The notes: generated by a model from the letters alone, not told the origin. A DNA stretch of 64,000 nucleotides from Dehalococcoidales bacterium (GCA_016932435.1 JAFGCW010000028.1:33557-97556), one strand, 5' to 3'. Positions 18,873 to 28,230 are shown, counted from the stretch's first letter. Translations and numbers: made by a program.

Positions 18873-18907
18873 CTGTCCCGTACTTGATACGGGAGCCGGT
18901 ATCCGGA
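18873..18907. repeat. Short palindromic repeat
   Basis: TGTCCCGTACTTGATACGGGA forms a hairpin (TCCCGTA / TACGGGA) and continues into GCCGGTATCCGG. A close variant lies at 57508-57537. This type is widely dispersed in bacterial genomes. Confidence 0.5.
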
Positions 18908-18935
18908 ATTCATTGTAACCGAAATGCCTCTGAAT

Positions 18936-19109
18936 TCAGTGTCGAGCAGGGGATGAAATTCCTGGGTAAGAATACGTATCTACCAGACTGTGTACTTTCA
19001 ACTGTCTTGTTACCTCTATCGGCGTTATCCATTCATCCGGAGTAATCTCAACCGTTACCGGGTGATCCTGCTGCAGACTCCATTCACCATCGAGATATAA
19101 AGTATGCAT
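18936..19109 (-). CDS. Small ORF, possible glycosidase N-terminal remnant
   Basis: Starts at ATG 19109 with AGGAG 4-5 nt upstream and codes for 57 residues beginning MHTLYLDGEWSLQQDHP. That opening resembles the first strand of GH2-type glycosidases such as beta-mannosidase (LxGxW-L), but the rest does not. It ends in TGA and is followed by repeat sequence. It may be a short real gene or the stump of a lost glycosidase next to the GH1 gene. Low certainty. Confidence 0.35.
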   Translation of the reverse strand: MHTLYLDGEWSLQQDHPVTVEITPDEWITPIEVTRQLKVHSLVDTYSYPGISSPARH

Positions 19110-19195
19110 ATCTCTCCTGTACTCAAACCGGCAGTCTGCTTATAGCAGCTGCCGGTCCATATTCAGGTGTTACATTACCAGTTAACCAGTTTTAA

Positions 19196-19636
19196 CTACC
19201 CTTTACCAAGCCACTTGGTCTCATGTTCGCCGTTCAGGCATATAGCGCTGAAACCATATGGCTGGTCAACCTTTTTTGTGACCAGCGGACCATGCACCAA
19301 TCCCGCCGGGAGTATCACAACGGTCGGAGTATCGACCAGGTGCTTTTCACCTTCTTCTCCCAGCGATATTTCTATTTCCGCTCCCAGGTAATCCGGGTTA
19401 TTCGGGTCCATTCCTACAAACATCAGACATTCATCGTAATTATCATGAACATGAGGGTCCTGACCTCCATGCCAGTCACCGAGAGACTGGTGTATAGCCC
19501 ATGTAAAATTCAGCTTCAAACCTTCCAGGTCTTTACCGCCGAAACCGCTGATAAAATCTGCATTACCTCCCTCGGTACGCCCGGTATCGTGTATATTCAT
19601 CTTCTTAAAAAGATGCCCGTATTTAGTATCAGCCAT
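19196..19636 (-). CDS. Cupin-fold protein
   Basis: A 146-residue single cupin domain. Metal ligands can be placed: H-V-H-x3-D-E (PHVHDNYDE, residues about 81-89) for motif 1 and PAGLVHGP for motif 2. GGAGGA lies about 9 nt before ATG. A paralogue of the same family is at 30721 with PHVHPEWDE and PKGLQHGP. Reaction unknown; cupins of this size are often isomerases, dioxygenases or ligand-binding proteins. Confidence 0.8.
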   Translation of the reverse strand: MADTKYGHLFKKMNIHDTGRTEGGNADFISGFGGKDLEGLKLNFTWAIHQSLGDWHGGQDPHVHDNYDECLMFVGMDPNNPDYLGAEIEISLGEEGEKHLVDTPTVVILPAGLVHGPLVTKKVDQPYGFSAICLNGEHETKWLGKG

Positions 19637-19671
19637 GCGCTCTGTCCTCCTTTTTTATACTTTTTGCTTAA

Positions 19672-20355
19672 TCATTTAGGTGTGACGAACCTGTAACCTC
19701 CACCACGGTCATTCAGTATGATACTCGGTGGGGAATCCTGGAGTTTACTCCTGAGACGCCTGATGTAAGTACGAATAATTTCGGTATTTCCATCTTCTCT
19801 GCCGAGAATTTCCGTCAAGAGAATCCTGCTGCTGAGAGTTTGACCATCATTCTTCATCAATGCATAAAGGACCTTGCACTCAGTCGGAGTCAGTCTAATT
19901 TTTTCTTCTTTCATCTGAATTTCATTAGAATTTAGGAGAAGTTTAATAGCCCCTCTCACGAGCATATGATTTTCTCCGCCTGTGGCCGATGTGTTAACCC
20001 TGCGAAGGACAGAATTTACTCTGGATACCAGCTCTCTCGGTCTAAAGGGTTTCACGATATAATCGTCTGCACCCAATTCCAGGCCTTCTACCTGGTCTTC
20101 TTCCCATCCTCTGACGGTAAGAATAATGACCGGTACCATTGAGAAGGAACGTATTCTCTTTAGTACCTCGAATCCGTTGATACCCGGCAGATTAATATCA
20201 AGGATAAGTATATCATACTCCTGAGCTTCGACCATCTGGACTCCTGTAAGTCCTCCGTATGCGTAGGATATATCTGCGTCCGGCCAGCGAATTTGTAAGC
20301 AAAGTGATACCGCTTCAACCACCTCAGCATTATCTTCGATTATCATTACCTTCAT
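19672..20355 (-). CDS. OmpR-family response regulator
   Basis: A 227-residue DNA-binding regulator. The receiver domain has acidic residues E7/D8, phosphoacceptor D53 (LILDINLPG) and Lys in DDYIVKPF. The C-terminal winged helix (from about residue 130) has the OmpR/PhoB pattern, with LTPTECKVLYALM and IIRTYIRRLRSKL as the recognition region. It is the last gene of the operon GH3 enzyme - histidine kinase - regulator, and the kinase directly upstream is the likely phosphodonor. GGAGGG precedes the ATG. Confidence 0.95.
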   Translation of the reverse strand: MKVMIIEDNAEVVEAVSLCLQIRWPDADISYAYGGLTGVQMVEAQEYDILILDINLPGINGFEVLKRIRSFSMVPVIILTVRGWEEDQVEGLELGADDYIVKPFRPRELVSRVNSVLRRVNTSATGGENHMLVRGAIKLLLNSNEIQMKEEKIRLTPTECKVLYALMKNDGQTLSSRILLTEILGREDGNTEIIRTYIRRLRSKLQDSPPSIILNDRGGGYRFVTPK

Positions 20356-20403
20356 TGCCTGTCCCTCCTTAACAATAAACTAACTCAATATCGTTTTTCC
20401 ATA

Positions 20404-22500
20404 TCAAACCAGAGCAGGTAAAGAAAAGGCGAATGTATTTCCCTTTCCGGGGACATTATCCACCCAGATCCGTCCCTGATGTAACTCAATAATCTGTTTA
20501 GCAATAGCCAGACCGAGACCTAAACCAGGAAGTTGTCCGTTATCGCTTCCAACCTTTCCGCGAAAATAAGGTTCGAAAATCTTCTCTCTTTCATCCGCAT
20601 CCACAGCCTGAGCCGAGTCTGTGACTTCCACGATAATATTCCCATCCGATTCTTTTGCCCGTATAATTACCTCGCTGTTGTTAGAAGAGTATTTATTAGC
20701 ATTAGAAAGTAAATTCATCACTACCTGTTCAAGTTTATCGATATCCGCACTTACGAGAGGTAATTCCGACGATATCTCCAGCGTCATTTGCTGGTTTTTA
20801 TCCTCAAAAGCCGGAGATAGTCTCTCAACTGCATCCATTACGACACTATCGATACGTGCAGACGCCAGTTTTAACTCAAGATGACCTATTTGTGACCGGG
20901 CAAAGTCGAGAAGTTCATCCACACGAGTATTCATAATCTGGGCGCTTCTCGAGATGTTGCCGATAATCCTTTTTTCTTGGTCGGTTGTGATATTATCCAT
21001 TTCCGTTTCCAGCAACACTGATGATGAAATGAGAGAAGTGAGTGGTGTTTTCAACTCATGGGCAACACTGTGTAGAAACTCTGTCTTTCTTTCATTCTGA
21101 CTCTGGAGTTCGCTTCTGATAATTGTTTCGACGTAATACAGACGCGCATTTTCAAGTTCAATTGCCACTCTATCAGCAACATGCAGGACAAGTTTCATGT
21201 CTTCCTCAGAATACAAACGACCTGATAATTTCTTCCCCAGCAGCAGGAGGCCGATTAATTCGTCCATTTTCGATTTTAGCGGAACGAATAATTCGACACC
21301 CATTTTCTCATATTCATTTTTTTCTTTTGCTGAAAGTGACTGTAAATGCGGAATAATGTCTATATCCTGGTGATACAGCAATCCTTTTCTTGTGCGTATC
21401 CATCGCAATAATGAACTGTAACTCTTCAGAGTCAAGTTTGTATCGATTCCACCGCTGGAAGAAACAATTCTGAAATCACCGAACTCAGAAAGCATCAGTA
21501 AATATACACTTGACGTTTGTAAAGCACTTTCGATAAGTCTGACTAACGAGGAGGCTAGTTTTTCGAGATTACTAATATCGTGAGTATCCTGAATAAAACG
21601 ATCCAACTCATTCAGAAAATCATACCTTTCCTGGTAAAACCACCTGTCCACAAGCCTCTGAATTCTATCCCAGAGGATACGAAGTGTAATTACTAATACT
21701 ACCAACATGATAGCGTGAGTTCCCAGTGGAAGGGGCTCTCCATACCAGGCTTTGGTAACAAGCATGGCAGCAGCATATACGAGTCCCACTACCAGTCCAA
21801 CAAGTAAATAGGTAATGCCTTTCCTGAAAATAAGATGGATATCCAGAAGATGATACTTGATAATCGCTATAGTGGTTATCAGACAGAAAATTAAATTTCC
21901 GATTATAGCTCCGGGATATAGTGGGAGACCGATTACCGGCAGGAAATCGAAAACACCACCGATCATTGAAAAAACCAGTCCCCAGAGAACATAAAAATAC
22001 CGATTTCTATCTTCGGTATAAAGGGCGTTTTTTACGGCTCTGTACAGGTATACGAGTGCCGTCATGAGTATTATGTAACTCACGCCCATCACGGCCGGGA
22101 ATACAGGACCGAGAACAGGAGCATAACCATAAGATTTTACCTGAACAGCTTCAACCATTAGTCCTGCCAGTGAAAAGGGGAGAGATGCAAAGGATATAAT
22201 ATATAGGACAGGTAATATCCAGTTTTTCAGTGTTATACCGGTAAAGCGAGCTGTAAAATGGTAAAATATGACCGCCAGAATAGGCCCTATAGCCGCCAAC
22301 CATTTATCCCAGAAGAACGCCTGCTCAAGGGTAGGACTTGAGCGCATCAGGTAGATAAGTATGCCCCATAGCATAATTCCAAGAAGATACAGGGCAAAAA
22401 GACGATGTGCCACTCTCCGGCTATGGCCCTTAAGGACCACCGGGATCAGTATGAAACTCAGTACTGCCTGAATAAGCGGTAACGACAGGTAGAAATTCAA
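20404..22500 (-). CDS. Membrane histidine kinase (7TM-GAF-HisKA-HATPase)
   Basis: A 698-residue sensor. The N-terminal 270 residues contain about 8 hydrophobic helices of the His-kinase 7TM type, then a GAF-like domain (about 300-440), HisKA with the phosphoacceptor His in SVAHELKTPL, and HATPase with NLLSNANKY and GLGLGLAI. The start codon is TTG, 1 nt after the stop of the GH3-type gene, with a GGGGGGTT ribosome site inside that gene's end. The location suggests that it senses a membrane-soluble or fatty-acyl signal related to the GH3 enzyme product or substrate (inference). Confidence 0.92.
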   Translation of the reverse strand: MNFYLSLPLIQAVLSFILIPVVLKGHSRRVAHRLFALYLLGIMLWGILIYLMRSSPTLEQAFFWDKWLAAIGPILAVIFYHFTARFTGITLKNWILPVLYIISFASLPFSLAGLMVEAVQVKSYGYAPVLGPVFPAVMGVSYIILMTALVYLYRAVKNALYTEDRNRYFYVLWGLVFSMIGGVFDFLPVIGLPLYPGAIIGNLIFCLITTIAIIKYHLLDIHLIFRKGITYLLVGLVVGLVYAAAMLVTKAWYGEPLPLGTHAIMLVVLVITLRILWDRIQRLVDRWFYQERYDFLNELDRFIQDTHDISNLEKLASSLVRLIESALQTSSVYLLMLSEFGDFRIVSSSGGIDTNLTLKSYSSLLRWIRTRKGLLYHQDIDIIPHLQSLSAKEKNEYEKMGVELFVPLKSKMDELIGLLLLGKKLSGRLYSEEDMKLVLHVADRVAIELENARLYYVETIIRSELQSQNERKTEFLHSVAHELKTPLTSLISSSVLLETEMDNITTDQEKRIIGNISRSAQIMNTRVDELLDFARSQIGHLELKLASARIDSVVMDAVERLSPAFEDKNQQMTLEISSELPLVSADIDKLEQVVMNLLSNANKYSSNNSEVIIRAKESDGNIIVEVTDSAQAVDADEREKIFEPYFRGKVGSDNGQLPGLGLGLAIAKQIIELHQGRIWVDNVPGKGNTFAFSLPALV

Positions 22501-22501
22501 A

Positions 22502-24100
22502 TCAACCCCCCTGTTTGTTCATGGTCAGGGTAAGAAGCAACTTAACTTCATCTTCAGACGGATTTATATGACGGGGCTTAAGATGCGCGAGATCAGCCCC
22601 GGATTCCTGTTTTTGTTGGTAATAGTGCTGGAAACTCCCTTCAGGAAGTAGAGTAACCTTCAACGGGCATATACCCAGCATGTCCTCGAGATTCCTGTAA
22701 TCTTCGTCGATAGCTCTGAATTCAGCATGCAATAATTCTAACATCCTGTTCACATCGATCGACTCTTTCAATTCTATATACATATGCAGAATCGGCTTTT
22801 CAAGCTCATATTCCTTCCTCGCTGTCCATTCCTCGTATTTGACACCGGTATTAACCATCGAACGCCAGATAGTCTTCTCATCCAGTCTGGTGAATCCGGC
22901 GATGCTTATCAGATCATCAGCGCGGCCTTCAAAAGTCATCTGCGGTATCCGCACTCCGGTCTCTTCATCTTCAAGAGCTGTAATCTTGATTAGGTCACCG
23001 ATCCTGTACCTGAGAAACGGCATTCCGTAAAAATTAGTCACGACAAGTTCGTACTTTTCGCCGGCTTTCACTTCGTCCAGAAGAATGGTAAAAGGTTGAT
23101 AATTCTCATCTTCAGTATTCTTCAACCATTCTTCCTCAGGTATGAACTCGAAAAAACCGTAGAATGGAAAGAAAGTCATTCCTTTCTTGTTCCAGGCCTG
23201 GATTGCGAGAAGCCCGACTTCCGTACCTCCGTATAATTCAAGAGGTTCTTTCCCCCAATAGTAAATCAATTCGTCCCGGTATATACTCGTATCCATCCCA
23301 TAACATATCAAACCTTTCAGCGGCCAGATATCCCTTGGAAGCATTTTCCTTCTTTCTTTCTTACTCTTCAGGTAAGCCCTGGTTAATCTTAAAAGAATCC
23401 GGGGATGGAGTATTTTCCGCGAGAGTGTTATACCTCCTGTATCGCCGGAGAAACGTTCACCCATCCTGATAAGTACCGTTGTCAGTGAACCCAGTACATC
23501 TACACCGTCACGTAACGCCATCAAGAAACCGTCCTGAATCCTTTTTTCGAAAGACTCTTCTTCATATTTATCCACCGGTGGTATCATACGCATATCAAGC
23601 TGTTTAATCATAGCTGCAGCACCGATACCGGTATAGTAAGGACGTGGAGGTAGATTCTGAAGCACCCGTACTCCAGGACCTATCCGTACGTCACCCTTCC
23701 TCGATGCGCAGGCAAGAATAAGCATCGCCACACCAAGGCGGCCTACCCAATCCATTGATTTTTCGGTATAAGGAACCCATTTAGCGGTTCCCCCTCTCCC
23801 TGAAGTTCTTCCCCAGCAATATGGTTTTTCAGACAGGTATTCCTCCTGGTTATTGTCAAGATACGGAGAATAATCCTGATATGAAGTTAACGGAACGGTT
23901 TCTCTGAATTCATCTATGTCTTTTGGTTTAATATTCTTCATTATGATCTTGCCGAGAGGACTGTCAGAAACGAGATCAATCTGTTCCATCAACAGATTTT
24001 CCTGTATTTCCATAAATTCCTTTACCGACAGATCGAGAAAACCGCAATACCTTTGCCAGATTCTATCATTGTCTCTGCTGCTGAAAAACTCATTTTCCAT
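22502..24100 (-). CDS. GH3-type acyl-adenylating/amido synthetase family protein
   Basis: A 532-residue member of the GH3 auxin-responsive family, a branch of the ANL adenylating enzymes. The ATP/AMP motif 1 reads GRTSGRGGTAKWVPYTE, a diverged form of SSGTT-G-xK-P-T. Motif 2 is LYGGTEVG and motif 3 is RYRIGD. Plant GH3 proteins join an acyl acid to an amino acid; bacterial members are mostly uncharacterised. It starts the three-gene operon with a kinase and regulator. AAGGAG lies about 10 nt before ATG. Confidence 0.85.
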   Translation of the reverse strand: MENEFFSSRDNDRIWQRYCGFLDLSVKEFMEIQENLLMEQIDLVSDSPLGKIIMKNIKPKDIDEFRETVPLTSYQDYSPYLDNNQEEYLSEKPYCWGRTSGRGGTAKWVPYTEKSMDWVGRLGVAMLILACASRKGDVRIGPGVRVLQNLPPRPYYTGIGAAAMIKQLDMRMIPPVDKYEEESFEKRIQDGFLMALRDGVDVLGSLTTVLIRMGERFSGDTGGITLSRKILHPRILLRLTRAYLKSKKERRKMLPRDIWPLKGLICYGMDTSIYRDELIYYWGKEPLELYGGTEVGLLAIQAWNKKGMTFFPFYGFFEFIPEEEWLKNTEDENYQPFTILLDEVKAGEKYELVVTNFYGMPFLRYRIGDLIKITALEDEETGVRIPQMTFEGRADDLISIAGFTRLDEKTIWRSMVNTGVKYEEWTARKEYELEKPILHMYIELKESIDVNRMLELLHAEFRAIDEDYRNLEDMLGICPLKVTLLPEGSFQHYYQQKQESGADLAHLKPRHINPSEDEVKLLLTLTMNKQGG

Positions 24101-24365
24101 GGAAAATGTTCTCCTTCGCTGGTCATCAGCTGTTTTTCCTTAGACTGTAGTAAAAATAGAGGATAATTAAGACAATTACACCCGGTTTCAGTAATTACAT
24201 AACAATGTAAACGAAACAAAGTCAGTATGTCAATTATTTCACAGAATGTCCGTTTGATTTACGCCGTTACTCATACGGATAAAAGAAATCCAGATAGAAA
24301 AAAGTTACCGCCTTGAAAGATTGATAAAGCGTTGTATCCTGTTACCAACGAACTAAGAATAGCAC

Positions 24366-25481
24366 TTAAATATGCAGATCCAGTTTATCTCTCTTTAACG
24401 GTTCGGCTTTATACACAGGGAGTAATGATTTCATGTGTTCTGCAGATAAGATAATGTCCTGGTTGAACATCCACTGGTCGATCGCTCCCAGCGGTATTCC
24501 GTCTATCAGCAGCTCCTTTAAGTCTCCCTTGATCATCGAGAGAAGGTCCTTTGCCGAGGTTTGAATATCATAGTGGATACCGGAGAAGTCTCTCTGGAAT
24601 ACAGCCGGATGTTTTTCACATAGATTCCGATTCGCCATAAATGTCAGTACTTTTTCATAGATTGGTTTCAGAGCTCCCATCTTGGACTGGTATTCTTTCG
24701 CTTCAAGTACTGTCATTAATGATTTCTCGATATCGGCCGCTATTTCCGGCAGCTTCATGAAATTCCTGTGCAGCCATTTGGGATAGAGAGGAGCGTATGT
24801 CCTGTTCAGCAGAAATACTAATCTCATTATTTTCTCTACTGTCCTGGCGGCATTCAGGTGCATGGAGATGAGGTCACCTCTCTGTCCGCAGAGAGATATC
24901 AAATTGTCATCAGTACCGATATCGGACAGGGAGTACGCGATTTTGTACCTCCAGACATCCTCGGGAAAGTATGCCAGTCTTTGACGAAGTGCCGTTAGTT
25001 CACCGGTAAAGTCCTCGAATACTTCGCCTGAGGTGAATTCAAGGAGTCTTTGTTCAGATACGGCCAGCCAGTCGATATCCGATTCGGGTACCCCCGGGAC
25101 GCCAATCGTCAGTTCAAGGAACCGTTGTGGTGTGGTTATTACGACATGGTGATATCCGCCAGTATCTTTTGAAGGTATACTTCCCCAGTGTTCGGCAAAG
25201 GTGAAGCGAGTTGGAAATCCCTGAAATTCAAGAGGTAGATTTTCATTCAGGATTTTATTCAGTTTTGACGCATATTTCTCATGTGTTTCATTTGAAAGGA
25301 ATATGTGACATCGTGGTCCCCATTCATGGTCCCTGGATATCTCGTCATCATTTCCGATGACATCGGAACCGTACCCGATTAATGCGACCGCATATTCAAC
25401 GGCTATCTCCGGAAACTTATCCCGGAAAACCGGCTTAAGACATTCGAAATAGTACTTTCTTGATAAATCCAGACCTTTCAT
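24366..25481 (-). CDS. DUF4037 domain protein (nucleotidyltransferase-like)
   Basis: A 371-residue protein with an N-terminal nucleotidyltransferase-like pattern, GYGSDVIGNDDEISRDHEWGP (residues about 36-56), typical of DUF4037. The middle (120-270) is all-helical and the C-terminus holds LKELLIDGIPLGAIDQW. No adenylylated target is known for the family. It is read away from the serine hydrolase at 25607, and the 125-bp space holds a promoter for the latter. GAGGT lies 7 nt before ATG. The 265-bp gap on its downstream side holds nothing recognised. Confidence 0.8.
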   Translation of the reverse strand: MKGLDLSRKYYFECLKPVFRDKFPEIAVEYAVALIGYGSDVIGNDDEISRDHEWGPRCHIFLSNETHEKYASKLNKILNENLPLEFQGFPTRFTFAEHWGSIPSKDTGGYHHVVITTPQRFLELTIGVPGVPESDIDWLAVSEQRLLEFTSGEVFEDFTGELTALRQRLAYFPEDVWRYKIAYSLSDIGTDDNLISLCGQRGDLISMHLNAARTVEKIMRLVFLLNRTYAPLYPKWLHRNFMKLPEIAADIEKSLMTVLEAKEYQSKMGALKPIYEKVLTFMANRNLCEKHPAVFQRDFSGIHYDIQTSAKDLLSMIKGDLKELLIDGIPLGAIDQWMFNQDIILSAEHMKSLLPVYKAEPLKRDKLDLHI

Positions 25482-25542
25482 ATGTATACCTCACCACTGG
25501 AATTCCAGACCAGTCATTATATCATATGTACCTGGCCGAGGA

Positions 25543-25571
25543 TTGACGCTTTATTACGACCTCCCTATAAT
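25543..25571 (+). promoter_or_regulatory. Sigma-70 promoter for the serine hydrolase gene
   Basis: TTGACG at 25543-25548, 17-nt spacer, TATAAT at 25566-25571. The leader is about 29 nt, with AAGGAG 6 nt before ATG 25607. A near-consensus match on both boxes. Confidence 0.75.
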
Positions 25572-25606
25572 ACATACACACTAAAAAAACATTTTAAGGA
25601 GACCTT

Positions 25607-26890
25607 ATGTCTGACAATACAATACTGCCGGTTACCAGCCCCGAAGAAGCGGGGCTCGATCCTGAAAAGCTTGAACTTCTTAACAACACCATGCAGAGAT
25701 ACGTCGATGAGGGGAAAGTCCCGAATATAATTACGCTTATCGCCCGTGGAGGGAACATCGGTAATTATAAAGCTCATGGCTACCTCGATGTCGATACCCG
25801 GAAACAGGCAGGAAAAGACGCTATATTCAGGCTGTACTCGAACAGCAAACCAGTTGCCGGTACAGCCGTCATGATGCTTTGCGAGGAAGGTTTACTGGAC
25901 CTGGACGATCCGGTATCGAAATACATCCCGGCGTTTAAGGATCCGATGGTAATCTCATCCGAGCCACCCCCGCGAAACGCCGGACCCGGCGCTATGCTGC
26001 CTCTCAAGCCGGCAAAACGTGAAATTACCATCCGTGACTGCCTTCGGCACACAACAGGTTTAGCAACACCGGACAGAGTTACGGTGAGGATTGCGTCACT
26101 TTACAAAGACGCAATCGAAGAATCAGGCTGGGACCTGGCAGCATCTCTGGACCAGCCGCCCCGAAAGTCATACCTGGAAAGGGTAGAAGCTCATGCTTCT
26201 ATTCCACTAAGTTTCGAACCGGGGACAGATTTTGTGTATCATGCCGGCTTCGTGGTAATCGGCGTGATCATCGAAAAGGTCACCGGAAAAACTCTCGAAG
26301 AATTCTACCAGGAGCGGATTTTCAAACCACTTGGAATGAACGATACGTCCTTTTACCTTGGTGAAGGTAAACTCGACCGGTTCACGACGTGCTATCAGCC
26401 TTCTCCCGAGGGTGGTAACTGGCACCTGGCCGTGTATGACAAAGCCGAGACCAGTGAAAAGGTCAAAGGTCCAAAAGTGCTGTTCGGTACAGGCGGTGAT
26501 ATGGGCGGATTACTGTCGACTGCTGCGGATTACGCTCGTCTCGGACAGATGCTGCTTAACGAAGGCGAACTGGGCGGTGTGAGAATCCTCTCCAGAAAAT
26601 CCGTAGAGATTATGACTTCAAACCATACCGGCGATATGGTCATACCTTTACTTAAACCCGGCTTTGGTGTGGGAATGGGAGTCGGTGTGTACCTGGGAAC
26701 CAGCCCGGATCCGATAATGCGTTCTCCCGGCACGTTCGGCTGGGGCGGCGCCGCCGGAACTACCTTCTTCACCGATCCCTGCGAGGACCTGGTCGCTATA
26801 TGTTTTACGCAGACGTTCGGTCACCTGATGATGCCGGATAATTTTTACATGGAGGATTTCGAACGGCTGGTTTACCAGGCACTATTATAA
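25607..26890 (+). CDS. Serine hydrolase, beta-lactamase family
   Basis: A 427-residue protein of the same superfamily as the gene at 15176 but a distant branch. The nucleophile motif is S78-N-S-K81 (RLYSNSKPV). In place of YxN it has YHAG, and the KTG/HGG box is GWGGAAGT. The Tyr is kept but the Asn is replaced by Ala, as in many esterases of this fold (EstB type). No signal peptide. Probably an intracellular esterase or amidase. It has its own strong promoter and ribosome site. Confidence 0.87.
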   Translation: MSDNTILPVTSPEEAGLDPEKLELLNNTMQRYVDEGKVPNIITLIARGGNIGNYKAHGYLDVDTRKQAGKDAIFRLYSNSKPVAGTAVMMLCEEGLLDLDDPVSKYIPAFKDPMVISSEPPPRNAGPGAMLPLKPAKREITIRDCLRHTTGLATPDRVTVRIASLYKDAIEESGWDLAASLDQPPRKSYLERVEAHASIPLSFEPGTDFVYHAGFVVIGVIIEKVTGKTLEEFYQERIFKPLGMNDTSFYLGEGKLDRFTTCYQPSPEGGNWHLAVYDKAETSEKVKGPKVLFGTGGDMGGLLSTAADYARLGQMLLNEGELGGVRILSRKSVEIMTSNHTGDMVIPLLKPGFGVGMGVGVYLGTSPDPIMRSPGTFGWGGAAGTTFFTDPCEDLVAICFTQTFGHLMMPDNFYMEDFERLVYQALL

Positions 26891-26930
26891 ATAGTATAGT
26901 ACTGTGACTTAAGTCGCTTCACTTAGTTAT

Positions 26931-26951
26931 TAATACAGATAGACTGTATTA
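26931..26951. promoter_or_regulatory. Inverted repeat upstream of the ferritin-like gene
   Basis: TAATACAG-ATAGA-CTGTATTA is a perfect 8-bp inverted repeat 23 nt before the ATG at 26974. It may be an operator or a terminator-like hairpin (followed by AAAATAAA, not a T run). Its position between the likely promoter and ribosome site suggests regulation by a redox or metal sensor, but no regulator can be named. Confidence 0.35.
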
Positions 26952-26973
26952 AAATAAAGGCCGGAGGTGCCAA

Positions 26974-27462
26974 ATGTCAGATATAGACAAAGCGAGTGCC
27001 ATCTTCGATAAGGCGCTTGAGACTGAAAAAGAAGGTTTACGGATATACAAAGAGGCTGCGGAAAAGGTAAAGGATGAAGGGGCGAAAGAAATATTCACAA
27101 TACTTGCCAAGGCAGAGGCCGGACACGTCAAGCAGATAGAAGAGGCTAAGGGAGCTGACCTGTCTATCTACGCATCCCGCGAATGGAAAGGGAATTTCAG
27201 TGCCGAACTGGCGAAAGATATAGAAAATGTCGGCAGGCTTGTAGTTCCCAGATTAACAGATGAAGTTGCGGATGCCACGGCTCTCGAAGCCATCGATATC
27301 GGCATCAAACTCGAGAAAGCTGGAATAGAGTTTTACTCGAAAGCAAGAGACCAGCTCAATGATATCGGCGCAGCAAACTTTTTCGGAAGCCTGCTTGCAA
27401 CCGAGAGGACACATCTCTTACTGCTCGAGATGAAACGTGATTCGCTGGTTTATGGGACGTAG
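26974..27462 (+). CDS. Ferritin-like/rubrerythrin-type di-iron protein
   Basis: A 162-residue helical protein. Two E-x-E/E-xx-H sets fit a di-iron ferritin-like four-helix bundle: E near residue 18, E and H in AKAEAGHVKQIEE, then E in IKLEKAGIEFY and E/H in LLATERTHLLLLE. The C-terminal rubredoxin domain of full rubrerythrins is absent. In anaerobes such proteins reduce peroxide. GGAGGT precedes the ATG with good spacing. Confidence 0.82.
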   Translation: MSDIDKASAIFDKALETEKEGLRIYKEAAEKVKDEGAKEIFTILAKAEAGHVKQIEEAKGADLSIYASREWKGNFSAELAKDIENVGRLVVPRLTDEVADATALEAIDIGIKLEKAGIEFYSKARDQLNDIGAANFFGSLLATERTHLLLLEMKRDSLVYGT

Positions 27463-27476
27463 TATAGAGAAATAGT

Positions 27477-27503
27477 AAGAGGGAGTTATACTCCCTCTTA
27501 TTC
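27477..27503. terminator. Rho-independent terminator between convergent genes
   Basis: AAGAGGGAG (27477-27485) pairs with CTCCCTCTT (27491-27499) over a 5-nt loop, then ATTCATTT. It lies after the ferritin-like gene and overlaps the last bases of the converging VLRF1 gene. The T run is short. Confidence 0.6.
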
Positions 27504-28220
27504 ATTTCCCCACTCTATAATCCTGCTGGACCATATACGTGTTACCGCGGCTTCAAGCACTTTCTGCCTGAGGGCAGGTATGTCGATTATCTGCAGAGTC
27601 CTGTCTTCGAACTTATTCAGTACCGGGCATTCTTTCTGTAATTGAAGCACGGTCTGGTGAGGTCCTCCATAGATAAGGTAGTCAAGCGTTCTTTCATAAG
27701 GTTGAAGGTGCTCACGGGCATGACCACACACTCTTTCCAGGAACTCCCTGGCCTGGTTTTCCCGGCGACGCTGGAAACGCTGTGAGGATGAACCGCCTTT
27801 ACGGGTTCGACCATGAACAAGCCCGTCGCCCACCTTACTCGATATCAGTACATCATGCTTGCACACTCCCACCGCATAGGTACCGAGATGCACCAGCACC
27901 AGCCCAATGATACATTCCTTCGCCAGTAATTCCCTGAGAGGTTCGGTGGTAAAATCCGAGAATATTACTTTCTCTTTTACAGGAAACGGCGGCAGCACCA
28001 TTGTATTACTTTCGCTACCAGAGTAAATCATCGCGCCGGTTATTGAACCGGCAGCTAACTCTATTATCGTGTCAGGAAATGGGGTAGCTATTATCTGCCG
28101 GATATCTTTCTCAGCGAGAGAAGGTGGTAGATAAACCGAAGAGGTGATTGAACCGGAGTCCTCTTCAAGCCGGTCAAGGAAGTCGGACATATTAGAACGC
28201 TTAACATAATATTCGTTCAT
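27498..28220 (-). CDS. Vms1-like peptidyl-tRNA hydrolase (VLRF1 family release factor)
   Basis: A 240-residue protein of the Vms1/eRF1-like release factor family found in Bacteria. Its hallmark is the loop VHGRTRKGGSSSQRFQRRREN (residues about 135-154 shown in part: GRTRKGGSSSQRF), with Q147 in the place of the catalytic Gln of Vms1. Vms1 releases the nascent chain from stalled large subunits. It starts 10 nt after the stop of mutS2 and ends at a terminator, so it is co-transcribed with mutS2, whose product (by recent work on Bacillus MutS2) splits collided ribosomes. The ribosome site is not evident; translation may be coupled to mutS2. Confidence 0.82.
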   Translation of the reverse strand: MNEYYVKRSNMSDFLDRLEEDSGSITSSVYLPPSLAEKDIRQIIATPFPDTIIELAAGSITGAMIYSGSESNTMVLPPFPVKEKVIFSDFTTEPLRELLAKECIIGLVLVHLGTYAVGVCKHDVLISSKVGDGLVHGRTRKGGSSSQRFQRRRENQAREFLERVCGHAREHLQPYERTLDYLIYGGPHQTVLQLQKECPVLNKFEDRTLQIIDIPALRQKVLEAAVTRIWSSRIIEWGNE

Positions 28221-28230
28221 GATTACTAGA

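Noticed and set aside
18936..19109. TGA at the end of the 57-residue ORF as a second selenocysteine codon
   Set aside because: After the TGA the frame enters dispersed repeat sequence, no redox motif is present, and no hairpin follows.
24101..24365. Small RNA or gene in the gap between GH3 and DUF4037
   Set aside because: No ORF with a ribosome site and no strong hairpin with T run was found.
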